From JAGVJT01 sp964471225 (GTDB lineage: Bacteria; Pseudomonadota; Gammaproteobacteria; Legionellales; Legionellaceae), in contig CAYYEZ010000007.1 of assembly GCA_964471225.1 (NCBI GenBank), positions 1 to 15,575 of the forward strand: a stretch of DNA of 15,575 nucleotides, given 5' to 3'. Shown here in pieces: positions 1 to 6,473 of the stretch (position 1 is its first letter; each line of letters starts with the position of its first letter). Under the pieces are notes generated by a model. The model was not told where the DNA came from. It saw only the letters and a list, made by a program, of their open reading frames with translations, and did no database searches. A program made the position numbers and the translations under genes.

Positions 1-67
1 CCGTAACCCAATTTTTAATTACTTTATTTTATTATAATTTTTGCCGCGGGTAAACCCTACAAAATGG

Positions 68-92
68 CGTACAATGTCGTACGATGTCGTAC
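68..92. repeat. Short tandem repeat, 10-bp unit CGTACRATGT
   Basis: The units CGTACAATGT (68-77) and CGTACGATGT (78-87) are followed by a partial CGTAC (88-92). One full turn of DNA per unit would place a bound protein on the same face. No function is known to me. Confidence 0.5.
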
Positions 93-187
93 TCAAATAC
101 GTAAAAGTCACGAAGGCGATTTTTACTTATAAAAAATCGAAATTATAAGGGTGTGTTCCTTTAAAACGACGAGCAATTTTACAAAAA

Positions 188-225
188 TGCGTAATTCACT
201 TTGAAAATGCGTAATTTGCGTAATT
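188..225. repeat. Three direct copies of TGCGTAATT
   Basis: Copies lie at 188-196, 208-216 and 217-225. The first two share the longer context AAAATGCGTAATT. They sit about 100-130 bp upstream of the candidate -10 box of the following gene, so they may be operator-like or remnants of an element end. Confidence 0.5.
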
Positions 226-248
226 GATTGTTTTATATGTTGCCTATT

Positions 249-298
249 GGCATGGCGTCCTGGCATGCATGAGTATGTGCATGCCAGGACGCCATGCC
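249..298. repeat. Perfect 21-bp inverted repeat with 8-nt loop
   Basis: Arms at 249-269 and 278-298 are exactly complementary, starting GGCATGGCGTCC and ending GGACGCCATGCC, around the loop TGAGTATG. A short T-run (299-303) follows, so on the plus strand it could act as an intrinsic terminator. The length and perfection also suit a dispersed palindromic repeat. Its GC content contrasts with the AT-rich surroundings. Confidence 0.8.
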
Positions 299-319
299 TT
301 TTTAAAGGTATTTATGTGC

Positions 320-325
320 TATAAT
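320..325 (+). promoter_or_regulatory. Candidate -10 box for the 390-codon gene
   Basis: A perfect TATAAT lies about 25 bp before the GTG/ATG start at 351/354. No good -35 hexamer sits at 16-18 bp spacing, because that position falls in the right flank of the palindrome. The call rests on the -10 match alone. Confidence 0.35.
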
Positions 326-350
326 AAATCAAAATCACATAAAATGAATA

Positions 351-1523
351 GTGATGAAAAAATCAACTGAAGTCACAAAAACAAGCAATTTTTCTTGGCA
401 ATTGAACGCTGTGGCTTCTATTTTTTATGAAGCTTCATCAGATGAAGCGAAAATAATATCTTTAGCGCTATTTAAACGATTAGCTATGGATGCGTTGCTG
501 CATGTTAGTCGTTTTCTACCTTTACGTCGTAACCGTGAGAAACAAGCGACATTAACCAATAGAGCGCTAATGTTTGCGGTTAGTTATGACAAAGCTGTCG
601 ACCCGGCATTTAATAGATTGCTTCACGAAGACTATTTATTAGAACAATTTCGATACTTGATTGCTATTGAAGGTGAAGACAATCAAAATCAAGCCGAAGC
701 CATTTTAAACCAATTATTAGCAGAAGAAAATTACGTATTGATGAGTAAGCTCATCTCGAATCAAGGGTCAATAACCGATGCTGCTGGTCGTTGTTTTAAA
801 TCTATGTCTGCCTTTGGCTACACATTTTGGGCAGGAGACACCCGACTGTCTCGCATGCTTGAAAAATACATCCATATTCTTGAGGAGAAAGACGACGAGA
901 CTAAGCAAACGGTATTTAAAGAATGTAAACATGTCGAAGAACAAGGTATAGAATTTACGTGCAATGGAGAGCGCGTAGAAAACTCCAAACATTTCGATTG
1001 GCAACCACTTATTGAAGCGTACCATGCTTATATTGCTGCTGCAATGCTTTTAATTAATGCAAACAATGGGCGTGGTGAGTGGAGTAAGGCGGCTTGGGCT
1101 CCGGTGGACATACTGTGGCTTAATATTGGAAAAGAATTAGCCAAAGTACCCACACATGTGGCCCAAGAATATTGTTCAGATATTCCGTTTTATCCATTAT
1201 CAAACTTTAGGGCAGCACTTAACAGACAGACTTTAAAGCGGACAGTCAAGTTTTATAATTGCAGGTCTGATAAGGCTGATAAAATGGAGTCGTGGTTCCT
1301 TCGCGGGGTGGCTAATCTTAATCTCGGTGGCTTATTTTCAATTTATAAGGCCGGGTGCGAGGTTGGGGCGCGGCCTTGGGGGAGGGCGCTGGGGGTGAGC
1401 GCGATGGCGGCGGCGGATTTGGCGGCGATTACCGCCTTATGTGAGATGAGAACCGTTAACGATCGCAAGCAAACGCTTGAAAATCTAAAACCACTGGCGC
1501 CGGGGGCAGATTTTCGTCCTTAA
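351..1523 (+). CDS. Hypothetical protein, possible Legionellales effector-like family
   Basis: Encodes 390 aa from GTG 351; the adjacent ATG at 354 is equally possible, and neither has a clear Shine-Dalgarno. No signal peptide or membrane segment is evident. The protein is mostly helical-looking, with a conserved-looking centre around residues 153-235 (FGYTFWAGDTRLSRMLE, then an HFDWQPLIEAY block). From memory this pattern, and the later EYC...FY...SWF and DLAAIT.LCEMRT blocks, recur in a paralogous group of hypothetical proteins in Legionella-type genomes, some suspected secreted effectors. This is recollection, not a search result. The last ~60 residues come from an unusually GC-rich stretch (about 1350-1440) rich in Gly and Ala. 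The 3' end overlaps by 68 bp a reading frame on the opposite strand belonging to the neighbouring insertion-sequence remnant. Function unknown. Confidence 0.65.
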   Translation: MMKKSTEVTKTSNFSWQLNAVASIFYEASSDEAKIISLALFKRLAMDALLHVSRFLPLRRNREKQATLTNRALMFAVSYDKAVDPAFNRLLHEDYLLEQFRYLIAIEGEDNQNQAEAILNQLLAEENYVLMSKLISNQGSITDAAGRCFKSMSAFGYTFWAGDTRLSRMLEKYIHILEEKDDETKQTVFKECKHVEEQGIEFTCNGERVENSKHFDWQPLIEAYHAYIAAAMLLINANNGRGEWSKAAWAPVDILWLNIGKELAKVPTHVAQEYCSDIPFYPLSNFRAALNRQTLKRTVKFYNCRSDKADKMESWFLRGVANLNLGGLFSIYKAGCEVGARPWGRALGVSAMAAADLAAITALCEMRTVNDRKQTLENLKPLAPGADFRP

Positions 1524-1791
1524 TGGTTTGTTGCATGAGTTGTAACGCTATTTGTGTGACTTTATTGTCTTTGCAAACCATTAAAAACCAAATCAGTATT
1601 TCTTTATAGTGCCAGTTTTCTGAAGTTCTCACCCACCACGAGCACCAACGATTCAAGTAGCTCTTGATTCGGCGGGCAGAAATCCCATCATTAACCATTT
1701 GCTTAACTTGTTCGCGAGCATTGCGTAACGTTCTTGCATGCGGAACGATACGTTGTTGCGCAGAATCCGGCTCTTCAACTTCAAGCGAACT
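1456..1791 (-). pseudogene. Downstream part of the frameshifted mobile-element frame
   Basis: This minus-strand frame is open from the G10 run down to a TAA at 1458-1456. If the run had nine G instead of ten, the transposase would read through into it, giving a fused protein of about 363 codons. The translation is hydrophilic and Trp/Arg-rich (for example REQVKQMVNDGISARRIKS, then WCSWWVRTSENWHY), which looks like genuine coding sequence. I do not recognise the family, and it does not resemble the usual ISKra4 C-terminus, so it may be a separate gene or a recombinant junction. The first in-frame ATG is at 1698. It overlaps the end of the convergent 390-codon gene. Confidence 0.45.
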
Positions 1792-2548
1792 GCCCCCCCC
1801 CCATAGAGATTAAACAATGAGCAAAATGCGGATGACCATCAACCAAAATAACCCATTGTCTAGATTGTTTAGGATCTCGCTGAAGCGCTTCTTGAAATGC
1901 TTCCAAAATCACAGTTTCTGAGTCGCGCTCAACACTTGCCCAAACACGTTTATTTCTCACTCGGGGTCGTAAATAAGCAATATTAGCATCTTGTGTGCGC
2001 TGAATAATGGATTCAGCTGCACGCACATGATGTTTTACGGTATATACAGTAGCGACCTGTGCCATTCGTTTACGATTTCGTTTTTCACCTTGACTAAGGC
2101 GTGTTTGTAATTTATGCGATTGAGCCTGCGCTGCTTTTTTAGTGGCTAATCGCAGGCTATCGGGGCGCATCACAATCCCTTTGGCATCAAAACTTAAAAT
2201 TAACAAGTCTTCTGTTTTTTCCGGTTCAAAAAATCTTTTCTGTGCATAAAATGCTTCAAAATCTTGTGAAATATCGTGAACTAAGCCAATACCCTGTCTT
2301 TTTGGGACATGTCCGCCTGTTAATCTATCGATACTTTTTACAGACTCATCAAACGATGATTTTATAGCTTCATGTACAAAACGACGCCGTAGACCATCAG
2401 AATATTGATTCTCTGGCAAATTAAGCTCTTTATCTAGAGGAAATCGGCTAACATTCACAGAACCAAAAAGACTAATCATTTTTCTCGATGTGTTTTTTCT
2501 TACGTGATTTAGTATTGCTCCGTTACACAGTCGCACAACGTTCTTCAT
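1781..2548 (-). pseudogene. ISKra4-family transposase, truncated by frameshift
   Basis: The 255-codon frame carries strong ISKra4 signatures in order: a zinc-ribbon-adjacent LFGSVNVSR segment (residues ~27-35), FPLDKELNLP, YSDGLRRR, SFDESV, HVPKRQ, DFEAFYAQ, the catalytic-type LILSFDAKGIVMRP, GEKRNRKRMAQVATVY and WVILVDGHPH near residue 235. The family normally runs well past VDGHPH with the remaining DDE residues and a long C-terminus. Here the frame ends 14 residues later, just after a run of ten G. The SVNVSR to FPLDKE junction also looks shorter than usual. Transposition by this copy is therefore unlikely. The start is ATG 2548, 2 nt after the stop of the upstream small frame, but a true N-terminus further upstream in another frame cannot be excluded. 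Confidence 0.8.
1793..1802. repeat. Homopolymer of ten C (ten G on the coding strand)
   Basis: C10 on the plus strand lies inside the transposase frame. With ten G the minus-strand frame reads Met-Gly-Gly-Gly-Gln-Phe-Ala-stop. With nine it continues as Gly-Gly-Ser-Ser-Leu-Glu-Val into the downstream open frame. It is a candidate slippage site, or a base-count error in the sequence. Confidence 0.85.
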
Positions 2549-2550
2549 TC

Positions 2551-2901
2551 TCAGCCCGCATGCTTAAATAGCTTTGAAGCAAAGTTCTTAGGGACGTTGC
2601 CTAATATTGATTGAGCATTTTCAATATGGCAAATATTTTGCAAAGTTTCATAAGCTTTCAATTCTTTATGAATTTGCGTCATGTGTTGAACAAATAATGT
2701 TTTTTCTTCTACAGATAATCGTTGAATGGATTGTTTCAAACGCTCATTCAATTGGGATAGTTCGTTAAGGGATGAAGATATCACAGGCAGTAAAAAAAGT
2801 GTCTGAACGGGGGTTATGGTTTGGTTTGTCGGGATATTTTTAGGAGCAGGTATCTCGTAAACATCAGAGGTCCTATGTTGATCTCGATCATTAACCATCA
2901 A
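2551..2901 (-). CDS. Small hypothetical protein upstream of the ISKra4 transposase
   Basis: This 116-codon frame ends with TGA at 2553-2551, 2 nt before the transposase ATG. It has no clear motif. Its second half is predicted helical and rich in Glu, Gln, Leu and Lys (SSSLNELSQLNERLKQSIQR onward), compatible with a short coiled coil. It may be the N-terminal or accessory frame of the element. Its first ~9 codons lie antisense to the GNAT remnant at 2875-3015, so the start is probably fortuitous and the frame truncated at the element boundary. Function unknown. Confidence 0.4.
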   Translation of the reverse strand: MMVNDRDQHRTSDVYEIPAPKNIPTNQTITPVQTLFLLPVISSSLNELSQLNERLKQSIQRLSVEEKTLFVQHMTQIHKELKAYETLQNICHIENAQSILGNVPKNFASKLFKHAG

Positions 2902-3015
2902 AATGATGCTTCGAAGCGTGTTGCAAAAAAGATTGGCATGCGATTAATGAAACAAACGAATTTTAAAAATGTTTTGGTCGATGTATTTTGTCTTAAAAGA
3001 GAAGAGGCCAATTAA
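2875..3015 (+). pseudogene. C-terminal fragment of a GNAT acetyltransferase
   Basis: The translation LISIINHQNDASKRVAKKIG followed by MRLMKQTNFKN matches the C-terminal acetyl-CoA-binding part of RimJ/RimL-type GNATs: a beta strand, an N-x-A-S-x-R-V-A turn-helix, then K-x-G-M. The N-terminal two thirds are missing. Upstream, the same frame runs into the insertion-sequence remnant without GNAT resemblance. The element or an associated deletion therefore probably removed the rest of the gene. Confidence 0.65.
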
Positions 3016-3019
3016 TCAT

Positions 3020-3106
3020 ATGAAAAATATTATTATTCGTGAGCTTCTTGTGGCGCAACAGGCTTGCTTAATTCATATATTTGAGTGCAGAGGTTTAGAT
3101 AGGTAG
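3020..3106 (+). pseudogene. Possible N-terminal stub of another GNAT
   Basis: A 28-codon frame starts 5 nt after the previous fragment. Its beginning, MKNIIIRELLVAQQACLIHI, has the strand-helix pattern typical of GNAT N-termini, but it ends almost at once. It may be the leftover start of a deleted gene or a chance frame; support is weak. Confidence 0.25.
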
Positions 3107-3119
3107 ACATGAGGAGATA

Positions 3120-3581
3120 TCAATCGATCACATGGCACATATATACCATATTCCATGCATATTGTTCAGGCTTTAAATTAAATAAAGGATGAAATCCTGC
3201 GCGTTCGTAAAAACGGTACGTGTTTAGATAATTCTCATCAGCTTCAGAAGGTGCCAATGTTTCAACGGTCATCGTTTTTGCATGCGATTTTTTAGCATAT
3301 TCGATGGCTTTTTCAATAAGCAAGCGGCCGTAACCCTTATTTTGATGTTTTCTTAAAATGCCCATCCAATAAATGTTAGCATTCTTTGGATAGCAGAAAT
3401 CTAAACTCAGCAAACCAATGAAGGTATTGTTAAGTTGTACACCAAAGTTGATTTTATTTCGAACCCCAGTGGCATATTGTTCGTTGCATTCAGGTAATCC
3501 AAAATACTCAGGCAAATCGATAGTAATTGCTCGGCATAGCGCCTCTGCGTCGTCGTCGGATGGGTGAATGATGATGGGCAT
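3120..3581 (-). CDS. GNAT-family N-acetyltransferase
   Basis: The 153-aa single-domain GNAT is of typical family length and should transfer an acetyl group from acetyl-CoA to an amine. The acetyl-CoA pyrophosphate-binding motif A is visible at residues ~73-88 (MGILRKHQNKGYGRLL, with the Q-x-x-G-x-G core at 80-85). The C-terminal motif B, YRFYERAGF, is at 122-130. The substrate cannot be inferred. It lies downstream of the GNAT-cupin gene on the same strand with a ~64-bp gap, so co-transcription is possible. Start ATG 3581 has only a weak AGG upstream. Confidence 0.85.
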   Translation of the reverse strand: MPIIIHPSDDDAEALCRAITIDLPEYFGLPECNEQYATGVRNKINFGVQLNNTFIGLLSLDFCYPKNANIYWMGILRKHQNKGYGRLLIEKAIEYAKKSHAKTMTVETLAPSEADENYLNTYRFYERAGFHPLFNLKPEQYAWNMVYMCHVID

Positions 3582-3645
3582 GTTTGTATGGCCTACACTG
3601 CTTGTGACATGAATATAATCCGAATTTTATTGCATTTCTACCACA

Positions 3646-4506
3646 TTATTCTATGTCAATCCGATCATGAGATGAGTTGGGCGATGAAATAACCAAAAAC
3701 TGTGTATCTGCATGAAATTTGTTGGTGACTTGATGAGGCATGCCAGCGGGGACAGTCAATCCGTCATTTGTTTTTAAGTGGTGAGAGTTTCCAGAAACCT
3801 CAATCCAAAGTTCTCCTTCGAGGCAATAAAAAAACTGCTCAGTATGGTGATGGTAATGTCTTTTCTCTGCGGTGTTAGAGGGCATGCGTTCATAGATAAC
3901 AGCAAATTTATCTGTTCGATGCAACCACCAACCGTCACACTGATCACCCCAGGTGTAATGCATTGCATTTTGTTTAGAAATCACATTGTACTGATGAGAT
4001 TTCGGGCGAGTTTTTGTAAACCATAAAATTAAATCATCATCAAGACAAATCGGTGCACCCGGTGCTACTGTTTGATAATGATACGTTACTCCTTGTCCAT
4101 CTGGTTTGTAACCGTATTTGATATAAAGTTTAAGCGCTTGCCCATAATCGGCATAGAGTCCTACACCAAGCCCAATTGTTTCGTGTTTTGCAAAAGCATG
4201 CGTTTTAGCGAGCATGAGTAAGGCTGTACCTATGCCTTGTTTTCGAAAATGAGGGAGTACATTGAAATCCATAATTTCTGGAATATTTTGTCGTTGAAAA
4301 GGGAGATATGCCGATCGCCATTTTAGAGTGACATAACCTGCAATGTGTCCATCACTCATGGCGACCCAAATTAATCGTTCATTTTCATTTTGCTCTTTAA
4401 GATAGTCCTCAAAAATATCGGCAGGTTTTGACCAGTTGGCGAGATGGAAGGCTTGAACTATTTTCGAAATCAGTGATGATGATAAGGGCTCTAGATGAAA
4501 ATTCAT
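3646..4506 (-). CDS. GNAT-cupin fusion protein
   Basis: One continuous frame of 286 aa joins two folds. Residues ~1-160 are a GNAT acetyltransferase. Motif A is at ~82-100, with R88-x-x-G91-x-G93 in LPHFRKQGIGTALL, and a C-terminal LYIKYGY helix follows. Residues ~185-275 are a cupin barrel. Motif 1 carries metal ligands H217, H219 and E223 (HYHHHTEQFFYCLEG), and motif 2 is GLTVPAGMPHQVTN with H258. I chose ATG 4506 because GGAG lies 12 nt upstream; a GTG at 4524 would add six residues. The pairing suggests acetylation of a small molecule that the cupin binds, senses or converts. The actual reaction is unknown. It is divergent from the SDR gene at 4618. Confidence 0.85.
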   Translation of the reverse strand: MNFHLEPLSSSLISKIVQAFHLANWSKPADIFEDYLKEQNENERLIWVAMSDGHIAGYVTLKWRSAYLPFQRQNIPEIMDFNVLPHFRKQGIGTALLMLAKTHAFAKHETIGLGVGLYADYGQALKLYIKYGYKPDGQGVTYHYQTVAPGAPICLDDDLILWFTKTRPKSHQYNVISKQNAMHYTWGDQCDGWWLHRTDKFAVIYERMPSNTAEKRHYHHHTEQFFYCLEGELWIEVSGNSHHLKTNDGLTVPAGMPHQVTNKFHADTQFLVISSPNSSHDRIDIE

Positions 4507-4583
4507 GATTGATGTGCACTCCACATGTTCATTTAATTTGATGACTCGTTTAATTATGACGCGCCAACTTTGATTTTTGAAGA

Positions 4584-4589
4584 TATAAT
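4584..4589 (+). promoter_or_regulatory. Candidate -10 box for the SDR operon
   Basis: TATAAT lies 28 bp before ATG 4618 in the 111-bp divergent intergenic region. A Shine-Dalgarno-like AGGA follows at 4605-4608. No convincing -35 hexamer is seen at the right spacing, so an activator may be needed or the -35 is degenerate. Confidence 0.4.
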
Positions 4590-4617
4590 GGTTTTATTCC
4601 CGATAGGATAAATCCAT

Positions 4618-5340
4618 ATGCATAAGTTACGTACATTTTTAATTACAGGGTGTACTCAGGGTATTGGACGCGCCACATCCGTACATTTAAAGCAGCTAGG
4701 ACATGAGGTTGTTGGCATTGCACGAAAAGAAGATGCGACGTTTCCTGGGCAGCTTTTTTGTGCTGATTTATCAAATACGAAAGAAACAGAATCGGTTTTA
4801 GAGGCAATTCGAGCGCAATACGAACTCGATGGTATCATAAATAATGTAGGCAGTGTCGAACCTGAGCTCATTGAAGATACGAATTTGGACTCATTTTTTA
4901 ACGTGATTGATCTTAATCTTCGTCCAGCACTTCAAGCTATGCAAGTATTTCTTCCTCAAATGAAAGCCAAACGGTATGGTCGTATTGTGAACATTGCAAG
5001 TCGCGCGATGCTTGGGAAGGTAGGTCGTTCAAGTTATAGTGCTGCAAAATCAGGGTTGATTGGCTTGACCAGAACGTGGGCTTTAGAGCTTGCACCTTAT
5101 CAAATTACGGTGAACGCTGTAGCGCCGGGACCTGTTCAAACGGAGTCCTTTTCAAAAAATTATCCGAAAGGCAGTGTTGAGGAAGAAGGATTAATTGGCG
5201 CTCTTCCACTCAAAAGAGCAGGACGCCCAGAAGAAATTGCTTTTTCTATTGGATTTTTTCTAGATGAACGAGCTGGATTTATAACAGGGCAAACGCTATT
5301 TGTTGATGGCGGAGGAAGTGTTGGTGTCAACTGTTTATAA
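4618..5340 (+). CDS. SDR-family oxidoreductase (FabG-like)
   Basis: The 240-aa classical short-chain dehydrogenase/reductase catalyses NAD(P)-dependent alcohol/ketone interconversion. The Rossmann glycine motif is TGCTQGIG (residues 10-17), with NNVG (75-78) in place of NNAG. The active-site residues are N100, S128, Y140 and K144 (YSAAK). PGPVQT and the C-terminal FVDGG complete the pattern. The length is normal. AGGA precedes ATG 4618 at good spacing. It resembles 3-oxoacyl-ACP reductases, but with no other fatty-acid gene nearby a specific FabG role is not supported. It heads a probable three-gene set with the NTF2-like and AAC(6')-like genes downstream. Confidence 0.88.
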   Translation: MHKLRTFLITGCTQGIGRATSVHLKQLGHEVVGIARKEDATFPGQLFCADLSNTKETESVLEAIRAQYELDGIINNVGSVEPELIEDTNLDSFFNVIDLNLRPALQAMQVFLPQMKAKRYGRIVNIASRAMLGKVGRSSYSAAKSGLIGLTRTWALELAPYQITVNAVAPGPVQTESFSKNYPKGSVEEEGLIGALPLKRAGRPEEIAFSIGFFLDERAGFITGQTLFVDGGGSVGVNCL

Positions 5341-5412
5341 AATGTTAGATATATAAACTCAACTTGTGCGCAGTCGTGTGATCGATGAAATTGACGTTGA
5401 AGGAATTTAATC

Positions 5413-5790
5413 ATGTTGAATGTATTGGAAGAATTGAAATCGAGAGAGCCCATATTCCATCATCCTGAAAAATTCGGCAAAACAGAGGAAGATATTGTCA
5501 ATCAGATGTGTGATGAGTTTTGGGAAGTAGGTGCATCAGGTACTATCTATACCAAGCAAGATGTTATTGACACTTTAGTTGAACGTTATCATGATCCAAA
5601 TTACCAAGATATTTGGCATGCATTCGATTTTGAGATTCTCCAAGTAGCGCCTGAAAATTATTTGTTAACTTATACGCTTGTTCAAAATAAAAAAAGATAT
5701 ACACGAAGGGCGACAATCTGGCGCAAAGTGCATGACAAATGGAAAATACTTTATCATCAAGGAACCGTGATAGATAAAAGTGCAATATGA
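5413..5790 (+). CDS. NTF2-like (DUF4440/SnoaL-type) protein
   Basis: The 125-aa cytoplasmic protein has the layout of DUF4440/NTF2-like folds. An N-terminal helix carries ELKSREPIFHHPE, then comes a helix with FWEVGASGTIYTKQDVI, and then beta strands ending in WRKVHDKWKILYHQGT. Members are small cone-shaped alpha+beta proteins. Some act as isomerases, hydrolases or ligand-binding partners, and many are uncharacterised, so no reaction is assigned. AAGGA sits 8 nt before ATG 5413. The gene lies 72 bp after the SDR and 10 nt before the acetyltransferase, consistent with one transcript. Confidence 0.75.
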   Translation: MLNVLEELKSREPIFHHPEKFGKTEEDIVNQMCDEFWEVGASGTIYTKQDVIDTLVERYHDPNYQDIWHAFDFEILQVAPENYLLTYTLVQNKKRYTRRATIWRKVHDKWKILYHQGTVIDKSAI

Positions 5791-5800
5791 ATAAATCATT

Positions 5801-6331
5801 ATGAAAAATAAGATTATCTTTAAGGCGTTAGATTTTTCAGATATTCCATTGATGCATTATTGGTTTAACATGCCTCATGTGCAGAAATTTTATTCTCTTC
5901 GCTCATGGACAGAGGATGAAGTGTTAGCAAAGCTAACGCCTTATATTTCTGGGGATAAGCCGGTATCTGGATTTGTGATCTTGCTTGATGCAAATCCTAT
6001 TGGTTACCTGCAATCATACGAAGTAAGTGATTATCCTTGGTCAAATCAAAATTTACCTGAAGAAATTGTGAAGGGCGCTATAGGAGTGGATTTATTTATT
6101 GGAGATGAGCGTTTACTTGGCAAAGGTTTGGGGCAACAAATTATCCAAACATTTATCGAAACTCGCGTTTGCCCACAATATCAATATTGCATTGTTGATC
6201 CTGATATGAATAATGTGCCTGCTATCCGATGTTATGAAAGATTGAAATTTAAAGAGCATCAAATCATTGATACTGAAGATGCGCTACAACGCCCAACCAA
6301 GCTCAAGCTTATGATTTTGAAGTGTTACTAA
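5801..6331 (+). CDS. AAC(6')-like GNAT acetyltransferase
   Basis: The 176-aa GNAT matches the AAC(6')-Ib-like branch (acetyltransferase 8 type). It has WFNMPHVQKFY near the N-terminus, PIGYLQSYE (66-74), the GAIGVDLFIG strand (92-101), motif A LLGKGLGQQI (105-114), a DP-x-x-NN-x-x-A-I-R-CYE block (133-146) and a C-terminal strand. Known relatives acetylate aminoglycosides or similar amines, or siderophore-type hydroxylamines. Resistance activity here is only a possibility. No Shine-Dalgarno is seen, and the start follows the previous stop by 10 nt, suggesting translational coupling. Confidence 0.85.
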   Translation: MKNKIIFKALDFSDIPLMHYWFNMPHVQKFYSLRSWTEDEVLAKLTPYISGDKPVSGFVILLDANPIGYLQSYEVSDYPWSNQNLPEEIVKGAIGVDLFIGDERLLGKGLGQQIIQTFIETRVCPQYQYCIVDPDMNNVPAIRCYERLKFKEHQIIDTEDALQRPTKLKLMILKCY

Positions 6332-6350
6332 TTTTATTATTAATACCCAC

Positions 6351-6380
6351 TTTACACAACATGCCACAATTAGCTATAAT
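6351..6380 (+). promoter_or_regulatory. Strong sigma-70-type promoter of the Abi-associated RNA
   Basis: The -35 box TTTACA (6351-6356) and -10 box TATAAT (6375-6380) are separated by 18 bp, the best promoter match in the window. Transcription should start near 6387-6388, immediately before the structured RNA, not at the Abi start codon. Confidence 0.7.
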
Positions 6381-6387
6381 AAACATA

Positions 6388-6448
6388 ACATACCCGCCAA
6401 GCCTCCATTGATCTCGATCAATATGCTCAAATCGTGCGGGTTTTTTTT
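6388..6448 (+). ncRNA. AbiF-type structured small RNA upstream of the HEPN gene
   Basis: A transcript from the promoter at 6351-6380 would run about 61 nt to a T8 tract. It folds simply. An outer stem pairs ACCCGC (6392-6397) with GCGGGT (6436-6441). A short AGC/GCT helix (6400-6402 with 6425-6427) lies inside. A 6-bp hairpin ATTGAT/ATCAAT (6407-6412 with 6417-6422) closes on CTCG. A conserved structured RNA directly 5' of abiF/Abi_2 genes is described in the literature as the abiF RNA motif, and such RNAs have been proposed as antitoxins of the HEPN protein. Position and architecture fit; membership of that motif was not tested with a covariance model. Confidence 0.65.
6436..6448 (+). terminator. 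Intrinsic terminator between the RNA and the abi gene
   Basis: The 3' arm GCGGGT of the RNA's outer stem runs straight into eight T (6441-6448), and the start codon of the Abi gene follows 25 bp later. No second promoter is evident between them. The protein would therefore be made from readthrough, keeping the RNA in excess, as in RNA-antitoxin systems. Confidence 0.65.
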
Positions 6449-6473
6449 ACTCTAAAATAAAGATGTTTCGAAC

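Larger units (their letters stand above)
1..350. other. Repeat-rich non-coding leader
   Basis: No credible gene is seen. The stretch is AT-rich and holds several short repeats. A 10-bp unit CGTACRATGT occurs twice plus a partial third copy at 68-92. A near-palindrome, CGATTTTTA facing TAAAAAATCG, lies at 117-139. TGCGTAATT occurs three times at 188-196, 208-216 and 217-225. A perfect 21-bp inverted repeat lies at 249-298. The direct repeats could be protein-binding sites or leftover mobile-element ends; the sequence alone does not decide. Confidence 0.6.
1456..2870 (-). mobile_element. Decayed ISKra4-family insertion sequence (approximate limits)
   Basis: The core is a recognisable ISKra4-type transposase on the minus strand (1781-2548). 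It is flanked by an upstream small frame (2551-2901) and a downstream frame (1456-1791) joined only through a frameshift at a G/C homopolymer. The right limit is placed near 2870 because plus-strand sequence from 2875 onward reads as the tail of an unrelated GNAT acetyltransferase. The left limit is uncertain. No terminal inverted repeats or target duplication could be assigned by eye. Confidence 0.6.

Noticed and set aside
3774..4026. Short frames on both strands inside the GNAT-cupin gene.
   Set aside because: The cupin motifs establish the coding frame; these are shadows in other frames.
2875..6331. Integron-like cassette array suggested by successive small acetyltransferase genes.
   Set aside because: The genes lie on both strands, and no attC-like imperfect palindromes or integrase gene are seen between them.
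2878..6420. A 13-nt sequence (TTGATCTCGATCA) shared by the GNAT remnant at 2878-2890 and the Abi-associated RNA hairpin at 6408-6420.
   Set aside because: One or two shared 13-mers are expected by chance in a window this size, and no further similarity surrounds them.
6388..6448. Type III (ToxIN-like) antitoxin repeats or a CRISPR array upstream of the HEPN gene.
   Set aside because: No tandem repeats or repeat-spacer pattern is present; the region is a single short nested hairpin RNA.
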